DNA from: Cyclobacterium salsum
Lineage (GTDB): Bacteria; Bacteroidota; Bacteroidia; Cytophagales; Cyclobacteriaceae
Reading direction: 5' to 3'
NCBI RefSeq assembly: GCF_010119245.1
Contig: NZ_WNKG01000001.1
Span: 620,001-684,000 of the forward strand
DNA: 64,000 bases
The notes beneath the pieces are model-generated. The model saw only the letters and a program-made list of their open reading frames with translations. It did no database searches and was not told the DNA's origin. A program made the position numbers and the translations under genes. Below, one piece after another: positions 9,087 to 17,617 of the stretch (position 1 is its first letter; every line of letters starts with the position of its first letter).

Positions 9087-11384
9087 ATGATTCAATCGCT
9101 GAAATTTTATTCTTTTGGTCTTCTTTTATCTGTCTTTGTTTTGCCCCTGGCGGCCCAGCAAACCCTTTGGGAACCGGTAGCCGATAAGGTATTTCTCCAG
9201 GAAAAAAGTGAAATCCTTACTACCCCCTCGGCCGTCACACAGGTAGCCATTTTGTCTGGTCGTTCCTATGCCGTTTTGGATGGAAAGCTTCGGGAATTAA
9301 AAGCGAACGGACTCCAGCCGGTACCCGGCAGTCCGGCGGGAATAAGCAAAATGGAGGTGTTGGACGATACGGCCTGGGTGATGGCTTCCTCCGGATTTTA
9401 CCGCTTTGCCGACGATTCCTGGGAGAAACTCAGTGAAGACAGCTTTGTGGATGTTTGTCTGCATCTGGGCAAGGTCCATGCGGCCACCCGTGATGCCATT
9501 TATGTCTATGAGCAAGGAAATTTGACCGATATTGAGCCCGAAGGGGGCTACCTGTCCAGTGACGTGACCATGCTGATGGAGGATGGCACCCAGCTACTGG
9601 CCGATCCGGTGAAATTGGGTCCTATCACGTCCATTGCCAGCTACAGCGGAACCCTGCATGTCCTTCGACCCGGGCAACTGGTGCAGCTTTCCGGCAAGGT
9701 GGTCAACGAGCACCTGATCGACTGGGGCAATCTGCCCTCCAAAAATACTGGTGAATTGCTTTCCATGGGTAGCCGGTTGTTTATCAGCACGGACCGGGGA
9801 TTAGGTGTTCTCCGGGGTGCTTCCCTGCAATCCATCCAGGGAGCCGATGGACTTCCGGTGGAAGAAACCCGGCAATTGGTGCAAGGGTTTGACCGAGATG
9901 TATGGATCGGCACACCCAGAGGAGCGATACGGATGCTGGACGAGGACTGGCATTATTTCGGTGCCGACCACTGGCTGCCGGACAACCGGGTCAATGACAT
10001 AGCCGTGGCCGAAAACGAAGTGCTTGTGGCCACGGAAGGCGGCATTGGGATGATCCGCTACGAACCATTTACCCTGAGGAAAAAGGCTGACCACTACGAA
10101 TACTGGTTGGAAAATTGGGGCCATAAGCGCATGGGCTTTATCCACACCATCCGCGATTACCAGGGGAAATGGGTACGTGAAATCAGCGATAACGACGGTG
10201 CCCATACGGCCACCTACCTTTCAGCCATGAGTTATAAATACGCCGTAACAGGCGAAGAAGCCGCCCGAAAAGAGGCGGTGGATGCTTTCCAGGCCATGTT
10301 GTGGCTGGAACGAATTACGCCAATAGATGGCCTGATCGCCCGCTCCATCTGGTCCCGCAAAGGAGACAAAGGCACTATGGGCCAACGGGGCTCCGGCGGC
10401 TTGCCGGCCAAATGGAATGCCACGGCAGATAGCCTCTGGTACTGGAAAGGCGATGCCTCCAGCGACGAGATCATCGCCCATTTCTACAGCGTTTCCTTGT
10501 TTCATGATCTGGCGGCTGAAGGCAAAGAAAAAGAACTGGCCAAAGAACACATGCGCCGCATCGCCGGATACATCATGGAAAACAACTGGGTGCTGATCGA
10601 TGCCGATGGGCAACCCACCCGCTGGGGACGCTGGAATCCGGAGTACCTGCTGCGCCCCTACGGCTGGTCCGACCGGGGCGTGAACGGGCTGGAAGCATTG
10701 GCTTTTTCCTATTCCACCTATGCACTGACCGGAGAAGAACGCTTCAAGAAGGGATACCAGCAATTGGTAGACTGGGGCTATGCGGAAAATACCATCAAGC
10801 AGAAAAACACCTTCCCTCCTTCCCAGATTGCCCCCTGGGATGACAACCTGGCCTTTGAAGCCTACAATACCTTGCTGCGCTATGAGAAGGATCCCATACT
10901 ACGCTCCTTTTACCTGAGAAGCCTGGAGCGCACCTTTGAAATCAAGCGCATGGAGAAGATCCCCTGGTTTAACTTTACCTACGCCGCCATGACCGGCAAT
11001 GATGCGGATTTGGAAGCGGCCGTGCAACACCTGCGGGAATGGACCCTGGACGCTATCGAACACAATTACCGCAATTCCCACCGGGACGATTTATTTGTGG
11101 AGGAGGGCTACACCTCCTATGAAGGCGGGGTAAAAGCCATTTCTCCCCGGGAAGCGGCGGTCACCCGAGGTGCCAGAAGGGCCATTGTGTTGGATGGCGG
11201 TCAAAACAGCAAGCGCATCATGGAGCCGGTGGGCTTTATCCGGGATTACTGGATGGGCCGGCACTACGGCCTGATCCTGGCCCCTGAAACAAGTGATCCT
11301 AAATTGTTGGAGGTAGATAAACGTTCAGGGGAAAAAGTTGGAGCGGCGCCTTATGATGGGCCGGACCGGCCGGATTTTCTGTAA
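9087..11384 (+). CDS. exported propeller plus alpha/alpha-toroid protein of unknown function
   Basis: A 765-residue protein with a clear Sec signal (hydrophobic core, LPLAAQQ cleavage region at about 24). Residues 30-325 contain repeated strands like the two-component-regulator propeller family (TDRGLGVLRG, DVWIGTPRGAIRML, EVLVATEGGIGMIRY). The C-terminal 430 residues are helical with many Trp, Tyr and acidic residues (WLENWGHKRMGFIHTIRDY, DNDGAHTATYLSAMSYKYAVTG, WGRWNPEYL, WDDNLAFEAYNTLLRYE). That resembles the six-hairpin toroid of glycoside hydrolases and polysaccharide lyases. No catalytic residue can be assigned with confidence. It stands alone, with the MazF-like gene converging on its end. 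Confidence 0.7.
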   Translation: MIQSLKFYSFGLLLSVFVLPLAAQQTLWEPVADKVFLQEKSEILTTPSAVTQVAILSGRSYAVLDGKLRELKANGLQPVPGSPAGISKMEVLDDTAWVMASSGFYRFADDSWEKLSEDSFVDVCLHLGKVHAATRDAIYVYEQGNLTDIEPEGGYLSSDVTMLMEDGTQLLADPVKLGPITSIASYSGTLHVLRPGQLVQLSGKVVNEHLIDWGNLPSKNTGELLSMGSRLFISTDRGLGVLRGASLQSIQGADGLPVEETRQLVQGFDRDVWIGTPRGAIRMLDEDWHYFGADHWLPDNRVNDIAVAENEVLVATEGGIGMIRYEPFTLRKKADHYEYWLENWGHKRMGFIHTIRDYQGKWVREISDNDGAHTATYLSAMSYKYAVTGEEAARKEAVDAFQAMLWLERITPIDGLIARSIWSRKGDKGTMGQRGSGGLPAKWNATADSLWYWKGDASSDEIIAHFYSVSLFHDLAAEGKEKELAKEHMRRIAGYIMENNWVLIDADGQPTRWGRWNPEYLLRPYGWSDRGVNGLEALAFSYSTYALTGEERFKKGYQQLVDWGYAENTIKQKNTFPPSQIAPWDDNLAFEAYNTLLRYEKDPILRSFYLRSLERTFEIKRMEKIPWFNFTYAAMTGNDADLEAAVQHLREWTLDAIEHNYRNSHRDDLFVEEGYTSYEGGVKAISPREAAVTRGARRAIVLDGGQNSKRIMEPVGFIRDYWMGRHYGLILAPETSDPKLLEVDKRSGEKVGAAPYDGPDRPDFL

Positions 11385-11402
11385 AATCCTTGGTAGTTAT
11401 TC

Positions 11403-11750
11403 TTAGTCAAGATCAAGGACAATACGAATATTTTCCCTAACCTGAACCGTTAATTCATCTGGTAATGTACCCAGCCTTTTGGTAAGCCTTCTATTATCTA
11501 TTGCCCTAACCTGGTCAATCATAATATCACAGGGTTGATTCAGATTTGCAACACCCTTATTCAAATGAACCCTTAAAATCTCCACATCTTCTCGCACGTT
11601 TGTTGTGATTGGACAAACAACCGTAGATGGATGAGGGATTTTATTAAGAAGGTTCGTTTGAATGACCAAAACGGGCCTTTTCTTTCCCGGTTCCGTTCCT
11701 ATCTGAGGATTCAGGTCTGCAACCCAGATTTCAAATTGTTTAATCGGCAT
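11403..11750 (-). CDS. MazF/PemK-family endoribonuclease toxin
   Basis: A toxin of the CcdB/MazF fold that cleaves mRNA. From the Met at 11750 it is 115 residues. Family features are FEIWVADLNPQIGTEPGKKRPVLVIQ at the N-terminus, VVCPITTN, and DQVRAIDNRRLTKRLGTL near the end; the Arg of GKKRP and the S/T of CPITT are the usual active-site neighbourhood. A start five codons upstream (11765) is possible, but the downstream Met gives the standard N-terminus. It overlaps the upstream antitoxin gene by 11 bp, so the two are co-translated. It is the second gene of the operon, as usual for MazEF. Confidence 0.9.
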   Translation of the reverse strand: MPIKQFEIWVADLNPQIGTEPGKKRPVLVIQTNLLNKIPHPSTVVCPITTNVREDVEILRVHLNKGVANLNQPCDIMIDQVRAIDNRRLTKRLGTLPDELTVQVRENIRIVLDLD

Positions 11751-11970
11751 AATCAATGGCTTCAAAATCCCTGAGGATTTCCATCGAATCCGCTTTTACC
11801 AGGTTTGATTCAATTTTCAACTTCTTCTCAAGAAGCTGCTTACGTTGAAATTTATTATAAAAGGCGATTGCTTCGTTAATGTAACGATTCCTGGGTTGCT
11901 TCATTCGCTCACGTATTTTTTCTGTTTCACGAAAAACCAGGTCGTCAATTTTAAGGGATATATTCTTCAT
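11740..11970 (-). CDS. antitoxin paired with MazF-like toxin (ribbon-helix-helix-like)
   Basis: A 76-residue protein directly upstream of, and overlapping, the MazF-like toxin. The N-terminus MKNISLKIDDLVF is a single strand followed by two helices with NRYINEAIAFYNK, like RHH antitoxins. The acidic C-terminus (DSMEILRDFEAIDYAD) would be the disordered part that neutralises the toxin. It probably binds its own promoter, where three 13-bp direct repeats sit. The fold assignment rests on pattern only; the pairing is strong from gene order. Confidence 0.82.
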   Translation of the reverse strand: MKNISLKIDDLVFRETEKIRERMKQPRNRYINEAIAFYNKFQRKQLLEKKLKIESNLVKADSMEILRDFEAIDYAD

Positions 11971-11988
11971 GATAAATTTTTTATATCA

Positions 11989-12019
11989 CAAAAGTATATA
12001 TTATTAGTATATCATTCAA
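11989..12019 (-). promoter_or_regulatory. promoter of the MazEF-like operon
   Basis: On the minus strand a -7 box TACTTTTG (11989-11996) matches TAnnTTTG, and a -33 TTG (12017-12019) lies exactly 20 bp upstream. The expected start of transcription leaves a leader of about 13 nt before the antitoxin ATG at 11970. Confidence 0.65.
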
Positions 12020-12031
12020 GTATTAATTATC
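11993..12031. repeat. three tandem 13-bp direct repeats over the MazEF-like promoter (candidate operator)
   Basis: Three adjacent 13-mers start with AGTAT: AGTATATATTATT (11993), AGTATATCATTCA (12006) and AGTATTAATTATC (12019). They span the -7 and -33 boxes, so a repressor bound there would block polymerase. Antitoxin binding is an inference from TA systems generally. The background is AT-rich, which raises the chance of a coincidence. Confidence 0.5.
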
Positions 12032-12336
12032 TATGTCAACACAACGGGTTTTGGTCAGGGATGTAATTCCCTGAAGTAATTTCCATACCATGCTGACATG
12101 ATGCAATTTTTTCATTTCTTTAACCCAGCTGTGAACAAGCTAAAGAAACCTTTGATGAAAAAACAAGCACTTCCAGTGTGGGAACTAGCTGGACATCCAA
12201 AAGACTTTGCGAACGGGATCGTATTGTGGCATTCGGTTACTTTCAATGGCTACAGACCTGAGCTAAAAACTGGGATCGCTGACTGCCATTTTACACTTAG
12301 GACGAATCTTCAAACATAGGTTACCCTCCCATCGAT
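12032..12336. other. intergenic region, about 305 bp, no gene supported
   Basis: This spacer lies between the MazEF promoter and the end of the CrtO-like gene. A 73-codon plus-strand frame at 12098-12319 has no recognisable domain and no promoter. No structural RNA or terminator was found. Confidence 0.4.
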
Positions 12337-12873
12337 TTACGCCAAAACACGCCTTAGCCTGGGTCGGTTATACCGCTGCACTGCGATGGGGTAACCGTTC
12401 AATACGACATTCAGAAAAAAGAGCCAAAAGGAATCCCTGATGCCCTGGAGCAACGCTACTGCGATGCCAAAAACCGATACCACAATGAAAATGATGAGGT
12501 GGCCAAATTCCGATTGGCGGGTTTGGTATTCCAATTTTTCTAAGGCAGTCCGGTTCTTTTTTACCGGGTTGGAGGCCCTGCTGAGTTTTTCCCAGCCAAT
12601 CCATACCAGCAACTTCCTGAAAACATCCACCCCGAGCCATCTATATACCGTTCCTCCTGCTTCCCAGTTTTTGGTTGCAAAATAGCTTGATTGCAGTGGG
12701 GGTTGGAAGGTTTCGGTGTAGGCCATTGAGGCCGTCATCAACAGGAAATTTACAACCCAAGCAAACACGAAGGTATGCAGGCCCTGCCAACTAGCTATCC
12801 CCACCGTGCTGGCAGCGACAAAAAGCCAGGTAAAACCTACGAATGCGTATTTTTTGAGACCTTTCTTTTCCAT
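12337..12873 (-). CDS. CrtO-like membrane acyltransferase family protein
   Basis: A 178-residue integral membrane protein with hydrophobic helices at about 10-28, 33-52, 125-145 and 148-165. The closing motif LNGYPIAVQRYNRPRL closely resembles the end of staphylococcal CrtO (glycosyl-4,4'-diaponeurosporenoate acyltransferase), which also ends with P-I-x-x-V-QRYNRPRL. The central RKLLVWIGWE...EFGHLIIF also fits the family, as does the length. In Staphylococcus CrtO adds a fatty acyl chain to a glycosylated carotenoid. No carotenoid gene is nearby, so the acceptor is unknown. Membrane location is certain; the activity is inferred from the motif. Confidence 0.62.
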   Translation of the reverse strand: MEKKGLKKYAFVGFTWLFVAASTVGIASWQGLHTFVFAWVVNFLLMTASMAYTETFQPPLQSSYFATKNWEAGGTVYRWLGVDVFRKLLVWIGWEKLSRASNPVKKNRTALEKLEYQTRQSEFGHLIIFIVVSVFGIAVALLQGIRDSFWLFFLNVVLNGYPIAVQRYNRPRLRRVLA

Positions 12874-12964
12874 AGAGCCTGGCGGATCAATTAGTTAAGG
12901 GTGGCCAAATCGTTTTCAGGAAACGGCGGTAAACCCGAATGGAATCTCCTACTGCCTGACATTG

Positions 12965-13423
12965 TTACACCCCAAATTGCCTCAGGTGGTGGTCCAGGTG
13001 CTTGTAAAACATATTATTCCATTCTTCTTTGGACAACTTGCCGAAGGACAGGGATTCCCTTCCATCAAAATGACTTTCTCCCAACGCTACGGTTTTGTGC
13101 AAGTACTGGATCAGTCGTGCTTTCTCTTCCTCAAAATCCCGCTCATCTGCGATGATAAACGCCGGTGCCGTCCGAACATTCTTCTTGTAAGGGGTTTCGT
13201 TCACCACCATTTTTTTGACAAAGGCTTTGAGGATTAATCCCATGAAGAAATTGGGTTTGGGATGCTTGTTTTCATAAGCCATCTCATAGGTGACGTTGCA
13301 ATGCGCCAGCATTTGAGCCACACTCATTTTTCCCCATTGTGGCTGGGTACTGGGTGTCAGGGAGTCAATCCTCCGGATCAGCTCCGCTGTTACTTCTTTG
13401 TCGAAAATAGTGGGAAAAGCCAT
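12965..13423 (-). CDS. DUF1569 (DinB-like four-helix) protein
   Basis: A 152-residue protein from ATG 13423; the longer frame from 13474 adds 17 basic residues that do not look native. It matches DUF1569, a DinB/YfiT-like four-helix bundle, with WGKMSVAQMLAHCNVTYEMA (helix with the conserved His), a Met-rich linker, ADERDFEEEKARL and FGKLSKEEWNNMFYKHLDHHLRQFG. The helix histidines are the usual metal ligands of DinB-like proteins. Function is unknown for the family. A broken second copy with about 80% matching bases by eye lies 5 kb away at 18226-18513. Confidence 0.85.
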   Translation of the reverse strand: MAFPTIFDKEVTAELIRRIDSLTPSTQPQWGKMSVAQMLAHCNVTYEMAYENKHPKPNFFMGLILKAFVKKMVVNETPYKKNVRTAPAFIIADERDFEEEKARLIQYLHKTVALGESHFDGRESLSFGKLSKEEWNNMFYKHLDHHLRQFGV

Positions 13424-13527
13424 CTTAAGTTTAATTGGTTTCAATTTAACGTATTTGTAAGGGTGCCGACCCATAAATCAAACCGCACAACCCGCATTAA
13501 ATATACCTGAAAAACAACAGAAATTCA

Positions 13528-14907
13528 CTAATCCACCTTCTTGCCAGGCATTTTTTGTCCACCCTGAAAAAGGGTCAGGCTTTCTACCACACCGTTTTTG
13601 CTTTGAAAAGAAATGCTTGCTTCCACCACAGTCAGGTAAAATTTAGTCTGGCTTTCCGGAAAAATTTCAAACCGTGGCTGATCGGTACCCTGCACAAACA
13701 ACTGCTTCCCTTCTTTGGAAATGCTGATCATAAAATCAGGCGTTAACTCGTAAACCCCCACATACCGTTCAAGGATAGATTCCGGTACATCCACGGCCTG
13801 ATTCTTGGACTTCACGTTCACTAATTGCGAACTTGGATTGAGTAAATGGAAGCCAATATCACTCGAATCCATGGATGAATTGGTAAAAAGAACCACACCA
13901 ACACCGGTTTCTTTGACGAATCCGGCAAATGTCCTGTAGCCGCCGGTACCCCCACCGTGCCAGATGACATCTCCAAACTTACCACTTCTATAATTCCAAG
14001 CCATGCCCACTTTCCTACCTTCCGCTTTGCGGTGCCTGACTTTATGAGATAAGGCCATTGCTTCCTCTAAGGGACTTTCTACGTAACCCAAATTGGCAGC
14101 AATAAAGGTCGCCATATCGGAGGTGGAACTTCTGATCGCTCCTGCCCCGGCAAGCGTGGGGATGTCCCAATTTTCAACCACAGTGCCTCCGCTATGTCCT
14201 AAGGCAAGATTTTTCTTCATTCGATCCGTCAAGGCGATTCGTGTGTCCTCCATTTCCAATGGATCGGCAATCGTCTGCACCATCAATGCTTCATAGGTAT
14301 TGTTTCTATTCAGGGCCAGCAGGTGACCCAAAAGTCCCTGGGCAAAATTGGAATACTCGTAATTTGTACCCGCTCTCCTCCCGGGCTTATAGTCTGAAAT
14401 AAAAGCATACATCTGATCTACCGTGTAGTCAGCATAAGGATTTTTAGGATTTGATGGGGTAGAATTTTTCGGCATCAAGGGGAATCCAGAGGTATGGTCC
14501 GTAAGATGGCCAAAGGTAATTTCTTCTTCCCCTATCGCAGCGGCTTTTATACCCTCCGGTAAAAAGTTGTTGATCTCATCCTCCAGTTTAAGGTCTCCAT
14601 CCAACACTTGTTGGGCCAGCAGAATCCCGGTAAATACTTTGGAAATGGATCCTATTTCATAGACGGTATGCTCATCTACCGCCTTACCATCTTTGGAAGT
14701 TTTACCAAAATTATGGTAGGTTATTCCAGCAGAGTCAATTAAAGCAATTGCCATGCTTATCGTGCCCCCATTCGCTATCCGTTTTTCGATGGTGGCTAAG
14801 ACTTCAGGGGGAAGTGTTTTTAGCGTTTTCTTACCCGAAGTAGGCTGACATTGAAAGATGGAAAAAGCTACCAGAAGAATAAAAAGGGTGACCTTAAAGC
14901 GGTTCAT
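13528..14907 (-). CDS. serine hydrolase of the class C beta-lactamase/penicillin-binding family (lipoprotein)
   Basis: A 459-residue exported protein with a hydrophobic signal ending FSIFQC (Cys20, a slightly atypical lipobox). The family motifs are all present: SISK (Ser87-Lys90, nucleophile and base) within EIGSISKVFTGILL, the Tyr motif YEYSNFAQGLLG, and WHGGGTGGYRTFAG (the HGG/KTG-equivalent). The last 100 residues form a lipocalin-like beta domain often attached to such enzymes. Members are esterases, D-aminopeptidases or DD-peptidases, and most are not true beta-lactamases, so no resistance role is claimed. It stands alone between unrelated genes. Confidence 0.9.
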   Translation of the reverse strand: MNRFKVTLFILLVAFSIFQCQPTSGKKTLKTLPPEVLATIEKRIANGGTISMAIALIDSAGITYHNFGKTSKDGKAVDEHTVYEIGSISKVFTGILLAQQVLDGDLKLEDEINNFLPEGIKAAAIGEEEITFGHLTDHTSGFPLMPKNSTPSNPKNPYADYTVDQMYAFISDYKPGRRAGTNYEYSNFAQGLLGHLLALNRNNTYEALMVQTIADPLEMEDTRIALTDRMKKNLALGHSGGTVVENWDIPTLAGAGAIRSSTSDMATFIAANLGYVESPLEEAMALSHKVRHRKAEGRKVGMAWNYRSGKFGDVIWHGGGTGGYRTFAGFVKETGVGVVLFTNSSMDSSDIGFHLLNPSSQLVNVKSKNQAVDVPESILERYVGVYELTPDFMISISKEGKQLFVQGTDQPRFEIFPESQTKFYLTVVEASISFQSKNGVVESLTLFQGGQKMPGKKVD

Positions 14908-15153
14908 TGATATTTCTATTTTAAGGGTTCAATTAAAATCTATCCTTTATCCAAAATTTCACCTCCCTAAATTAATCATTTCAGTCAAGGAATCAAGTAG
15001 TTAATGCCATTTTGAATAGTTAATCTAGATTCTTTATCTGGTCGAATACAATATAAACAAATGGATATTTAAATGAAACAACACACCATTTCACGCTAAG
15101 ACCGCAACGAAACGCTGAGAAGGCTGCGAGAGGCAATCCATGAAACATGACAA

Positions 15154-16347
15154 TTAGATTGCCCGATTGTCTTTGGGCAAATAAAAGCTGAAGCATGAAC
15201 CTTCGCCAAATTTGCTCTGCGCCTGAATGATTCCCCCGTGCAACGCTACGATTCGTTTGCAAATAGAAAGTCCTAACCCATTGCTTTTTTCCGATCCGGT
15301 GGGTAAGGTACTCGTTTTTTGAAAAGCAGAGAAAAGTTTGTCCATGTCTTCTTCGCGAATACCCTGGCCCTGATCAAAAACGCTGAAGTATAGCTGACCT
15401 TCCTCCAATTCGACCACTAATCGCACCGTTGTATCCCTATGCGAATACTTGATTGCATTGCTTAGCAAATTATCCAGAACCTGTTCGACCCGTTGGGGGT
15501 CGAAGGTCCACGAATCCGGACCATCGAATTGCAATTCAAGCAGAATGTCTTTCTTCTCCGCAGACCGCCGGTTCAACCGTATCACCTTGTCAAGAAATCC
15601 TTTTAAAAACACTACTTTTTTCTCAAGAACAAGCTGCCCCGTCTCGATTGCAGAAACATCAAGCAGATCATCAATCAATCGCAGTGATTTCTCAGCTAGC
15701 TCATCTATAAGTTTAAGAAACTCTTTCCTTGTTGCGGTATCAGTCGAATCTTCGGCAATCACATCATGGCACATCTTGATGGTTCCAAGGGGTCCTCTGA
15801 GATCATGAGCCACCATACCAATCATATGGTCCTTCTCCTTGTTGAGCTTAGTCAGTTCAATGGTGCGTGCTTTGACCCGCTTCTCGAGATCCTTGTTTGC
15901 TTCCTGCAATTGGTTCACAAGTTCCTTATTACGAACAATTAAATTGTGTCGCTCAAAGGCTTCGCGAACGATTGTATCAAGCTCAAGGGGATCCCAGGGC
16001 TTGGAAATATATCGAAAGATATTCCCCTCATTTATGGCTTCAATTACTGACTGGATATCGGCATATCCAGTCAACAAAAGGCGAATGGCCTCCGGATAGT
16101 CATTTTTTACTTCATTAAAAAAAGCTGAACCGTTCATACCCGGCATCCGCTGGTCGGAAATAATGACCTGAATTGGATGTGCTTTCATCAATTCGAGTCC
16201 TTCCTTGGCACTGTGGGCGATATGAACCTGGTAATTTCTGCGAAATTGCCGTCTCAATGAACTGAGTATCGAAGGTTCATCGTCAATGATAAGTAAGTTG
16301 TCGTCCTTGTCACTATTTTTATCGATTTCAGTGCTATTTTCATTCAT
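15154..16347 (-). CDS. receiver-first hybrid histidine kinase (REC-HisKA-HATPase)
   Basis: 397 residues from ATG 16347, which lies 4 bp after the stop of the upstream LOV kinase; a longer frame from 16455 would overlap that gene by about 100 bp and is rejected. An N-terminal receiver domain (residues 16-135) shows LLIIDDEP, phospho-acceptor Asp65 in ISDQRMPG, Thr93 and Lys116. It is followed by a coiled coil (140-172), HisKA with MVAHDLRGPL (His181) and a HATPase with NAIKYS (N-box), FDQGQGI (G1) and SNGLGLSICKRI (G2). With no output DNA-binding domain, it probably receives phosphate from the LOV kinase and relays it onward. The final partner is not in the window. Confidence 0.93.
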   Translation of the reverse strand: MNENSTEIDKNSDKDDNLLIIDDEPSILSSLRRQFRRNYQVHIAHSAKEGLELMKAHPIQVIISDQRMPGMNGSAFFNEVKNDYPEAIRLLLTGYADIQSVIEAINEGNIFRYISKPWDPLELDTIVREAFERHNLIVRNKELVNQLQEANKDLEKRVKARTIELTKLNKEKDHMIGMVAHDLRGPLGTIKMCHDVIAEDSTDTATRKEFLKLIDELAEKSLRLIDDLLDVSAIETGQLVLEKKVVFLKGFLDKVIRLNRRSAEKKDILLELQFDGPDSWTFDPQRVEQVLDNLLSNAIKYSHRDTTVRLVVELEEGQLYFSVFDQGQGIREEDMDKLFSAFQKTSTLPTGSEKSNGLGLSICKRIVALHGGIIQAQSKFGEGSCFSFYLPKDNRAI

Positions 16348-16351
16348 GAGT

Positions 16352-17617
16352 TCATGCGTTTTTAGGTAAACTGATGGTGAAGGAGGTTCCTTTTCCAACT
16401 TCACTGTCAACGGTGATTTTTCCATTATGGCCATCTGAGATAATCTTGTAGGCAATCGACAGTCCCAAACCGGTTCCTTCGCCTACTGGCTTTGTCGTAA
16501 AAAAAGGATTGAAGATTTTCTCTTGAGTAGCCGCATCCATCCCGATACCATTGTCCGTAAAGGTTAAAATCAGCGCATCTGTCGTTTCTGAACCTTTAAT
16601 TTCGAGGCGGCCATCCTCTTTCACCGCCTGAGCCGCATTCATGATCAGGTTAAGGAAAACCTGATTCAATTCAGACGGGCGGCATTTAATCGGGGAGAGA
16701 TCATTAAGCTGACAGTCTATTACCAAACGATTCCTAACAACGGACCCTGCAATCTCCAGCGTACTCTCGATACACTCTTTCATTGATGCGATCTTCTCGT
16801 CTGCTTCATCCAGCCTGGAGAAATTACGTAGGCTCCCAACAATACCCTTGACTCTCTTCAACCCGTCGATTGAACTATTAATCAAATCATCAAGATCCTC
16901 CGAGATAAAGTCCACATCTGCCTCTTGGCTAAGTTTCCTGGCCATTACTTTCAAATCCTCATTGCCGGAGGTGTCAACAGCCATATTTAATTGTTCATAA
17001 GCATCTTTCAGGTCTTCAGCCATCTGTTTGAGCGCATGCATATTGCTTGCAACAAAAGCCACTGGATTATTTATTTCGTGTGCAACCCCGGCCACCATCT
17101 GCCCTAATGCGTTCATCTTCTCCGAATGGATCAGCATCGATTGCGTTTCCTTAAGCGTCTCCAGGGTCCTTTCCAGCTCAATTTGCTTGGCGGCCGTTTC
17201 CCTACGCGCCTCCTCCCTGTCTGTTACATCGTTTTGAACGCCAACAAAATGAGTAAGCTGGCCCTCTTTGTCTCGAATCGGAGAAATGATTAAGTCATTC
17301 CAGAAAAAAGTGCCGTCTTTACGGAAATTTTTTATCAGTACCTGGCAGTGATTACCTGAATCCAGCGCCTCCCGAATAATATACCTGGCTTTCTGATCAC
17401 GATTTTCACCCTGAAGGAATCGACAGTTCTTGCCCACAACCTCCTCCTCCAAATAACCACTCATTTCACAAAAAGCCCGATTCACATAAATCAACGGCAT
17501 ATCCGGTTTACGTGCATCCGAAATAGAGATACCACAACTCGTAGACTCCATGGCTGCATCATGAAGTTTCAGCTCTTGTTGGATAACGTTATAATCCTGG
17601 GATTCATGTTTTTTCAT
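16352..17617 (-). CDS. LOV-domain (blue-light) sensor histidine kinase
   Basis: A soluble 421-residue kinase. The PAS domain (about 20-135) carries the LOV core GKNCRFLQG with the flavin-adduct Cys65, Asn107 in FFWNDLIISP and Gln128 in FVGVQND, so FMN binding and blue-light photochemistry are expected. A coiled-coil linker leads to a HisKA-like helix with VAHEINNPVAF (His180) and a HATPase with N-box LNLIMNAAQAV, G1 DNGIGM and G2 GEGTGLGLSIAYKII. It has no membrane segment. It is the first gene of a two-gene operon with the receiver-first hybrid kinase, 4 bp downstream. A 12-bp perfect palindrome lies about 95 bp upstream. Confidence 0.93.
   Translation of the reverse strand: MKKHESQDYNVIQQELKLHDAAMESTSCGISISDARKPDMPLIYVNRAFCEMSGYLEEEVVGKNCRFLQGENRDQKARYIIREALDSGNHCQVLIKNFRKDGTFFWNDLIISPIRDKEGQLTHFVGVQNDVTDREEARRETAAKQIELERTLETLKETQSMLIHSEKMNALGQMVAGVAHEINNPVAFVASNMHALKQMAEDLKDAYEQLNMAVDTSGNEDLKVMARKLSQEADVDFISEDLDDLINSSIDGLKRVKGIVGSLRNFSRLDEADEKIASMKECIESTLEIAGSVVRNRLVIDCQLNDLSPIKCRPSELNQVFLNLIMNAAQAVKEDGRLEIKGSETTDALILTFTDNGIGMDAATQEKIFNPFFTTKPVGEGTGLGLSIAYKIISDGHNGKITVDSEVGKGTSFTISLPKNA

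Noticed and set aside
12098-12319. 73-codon plus-strand frame in the spacer after the MazEF promoter
   Set aside because: No recognisable domain, no promoter, unusual composition; treated as chance.
15020-15262. Minus-strand 80-codon frame near the hybrid kinase C-terminus
   Set aside because: It overlaps the HATPase coding region in another frame and has no start context.
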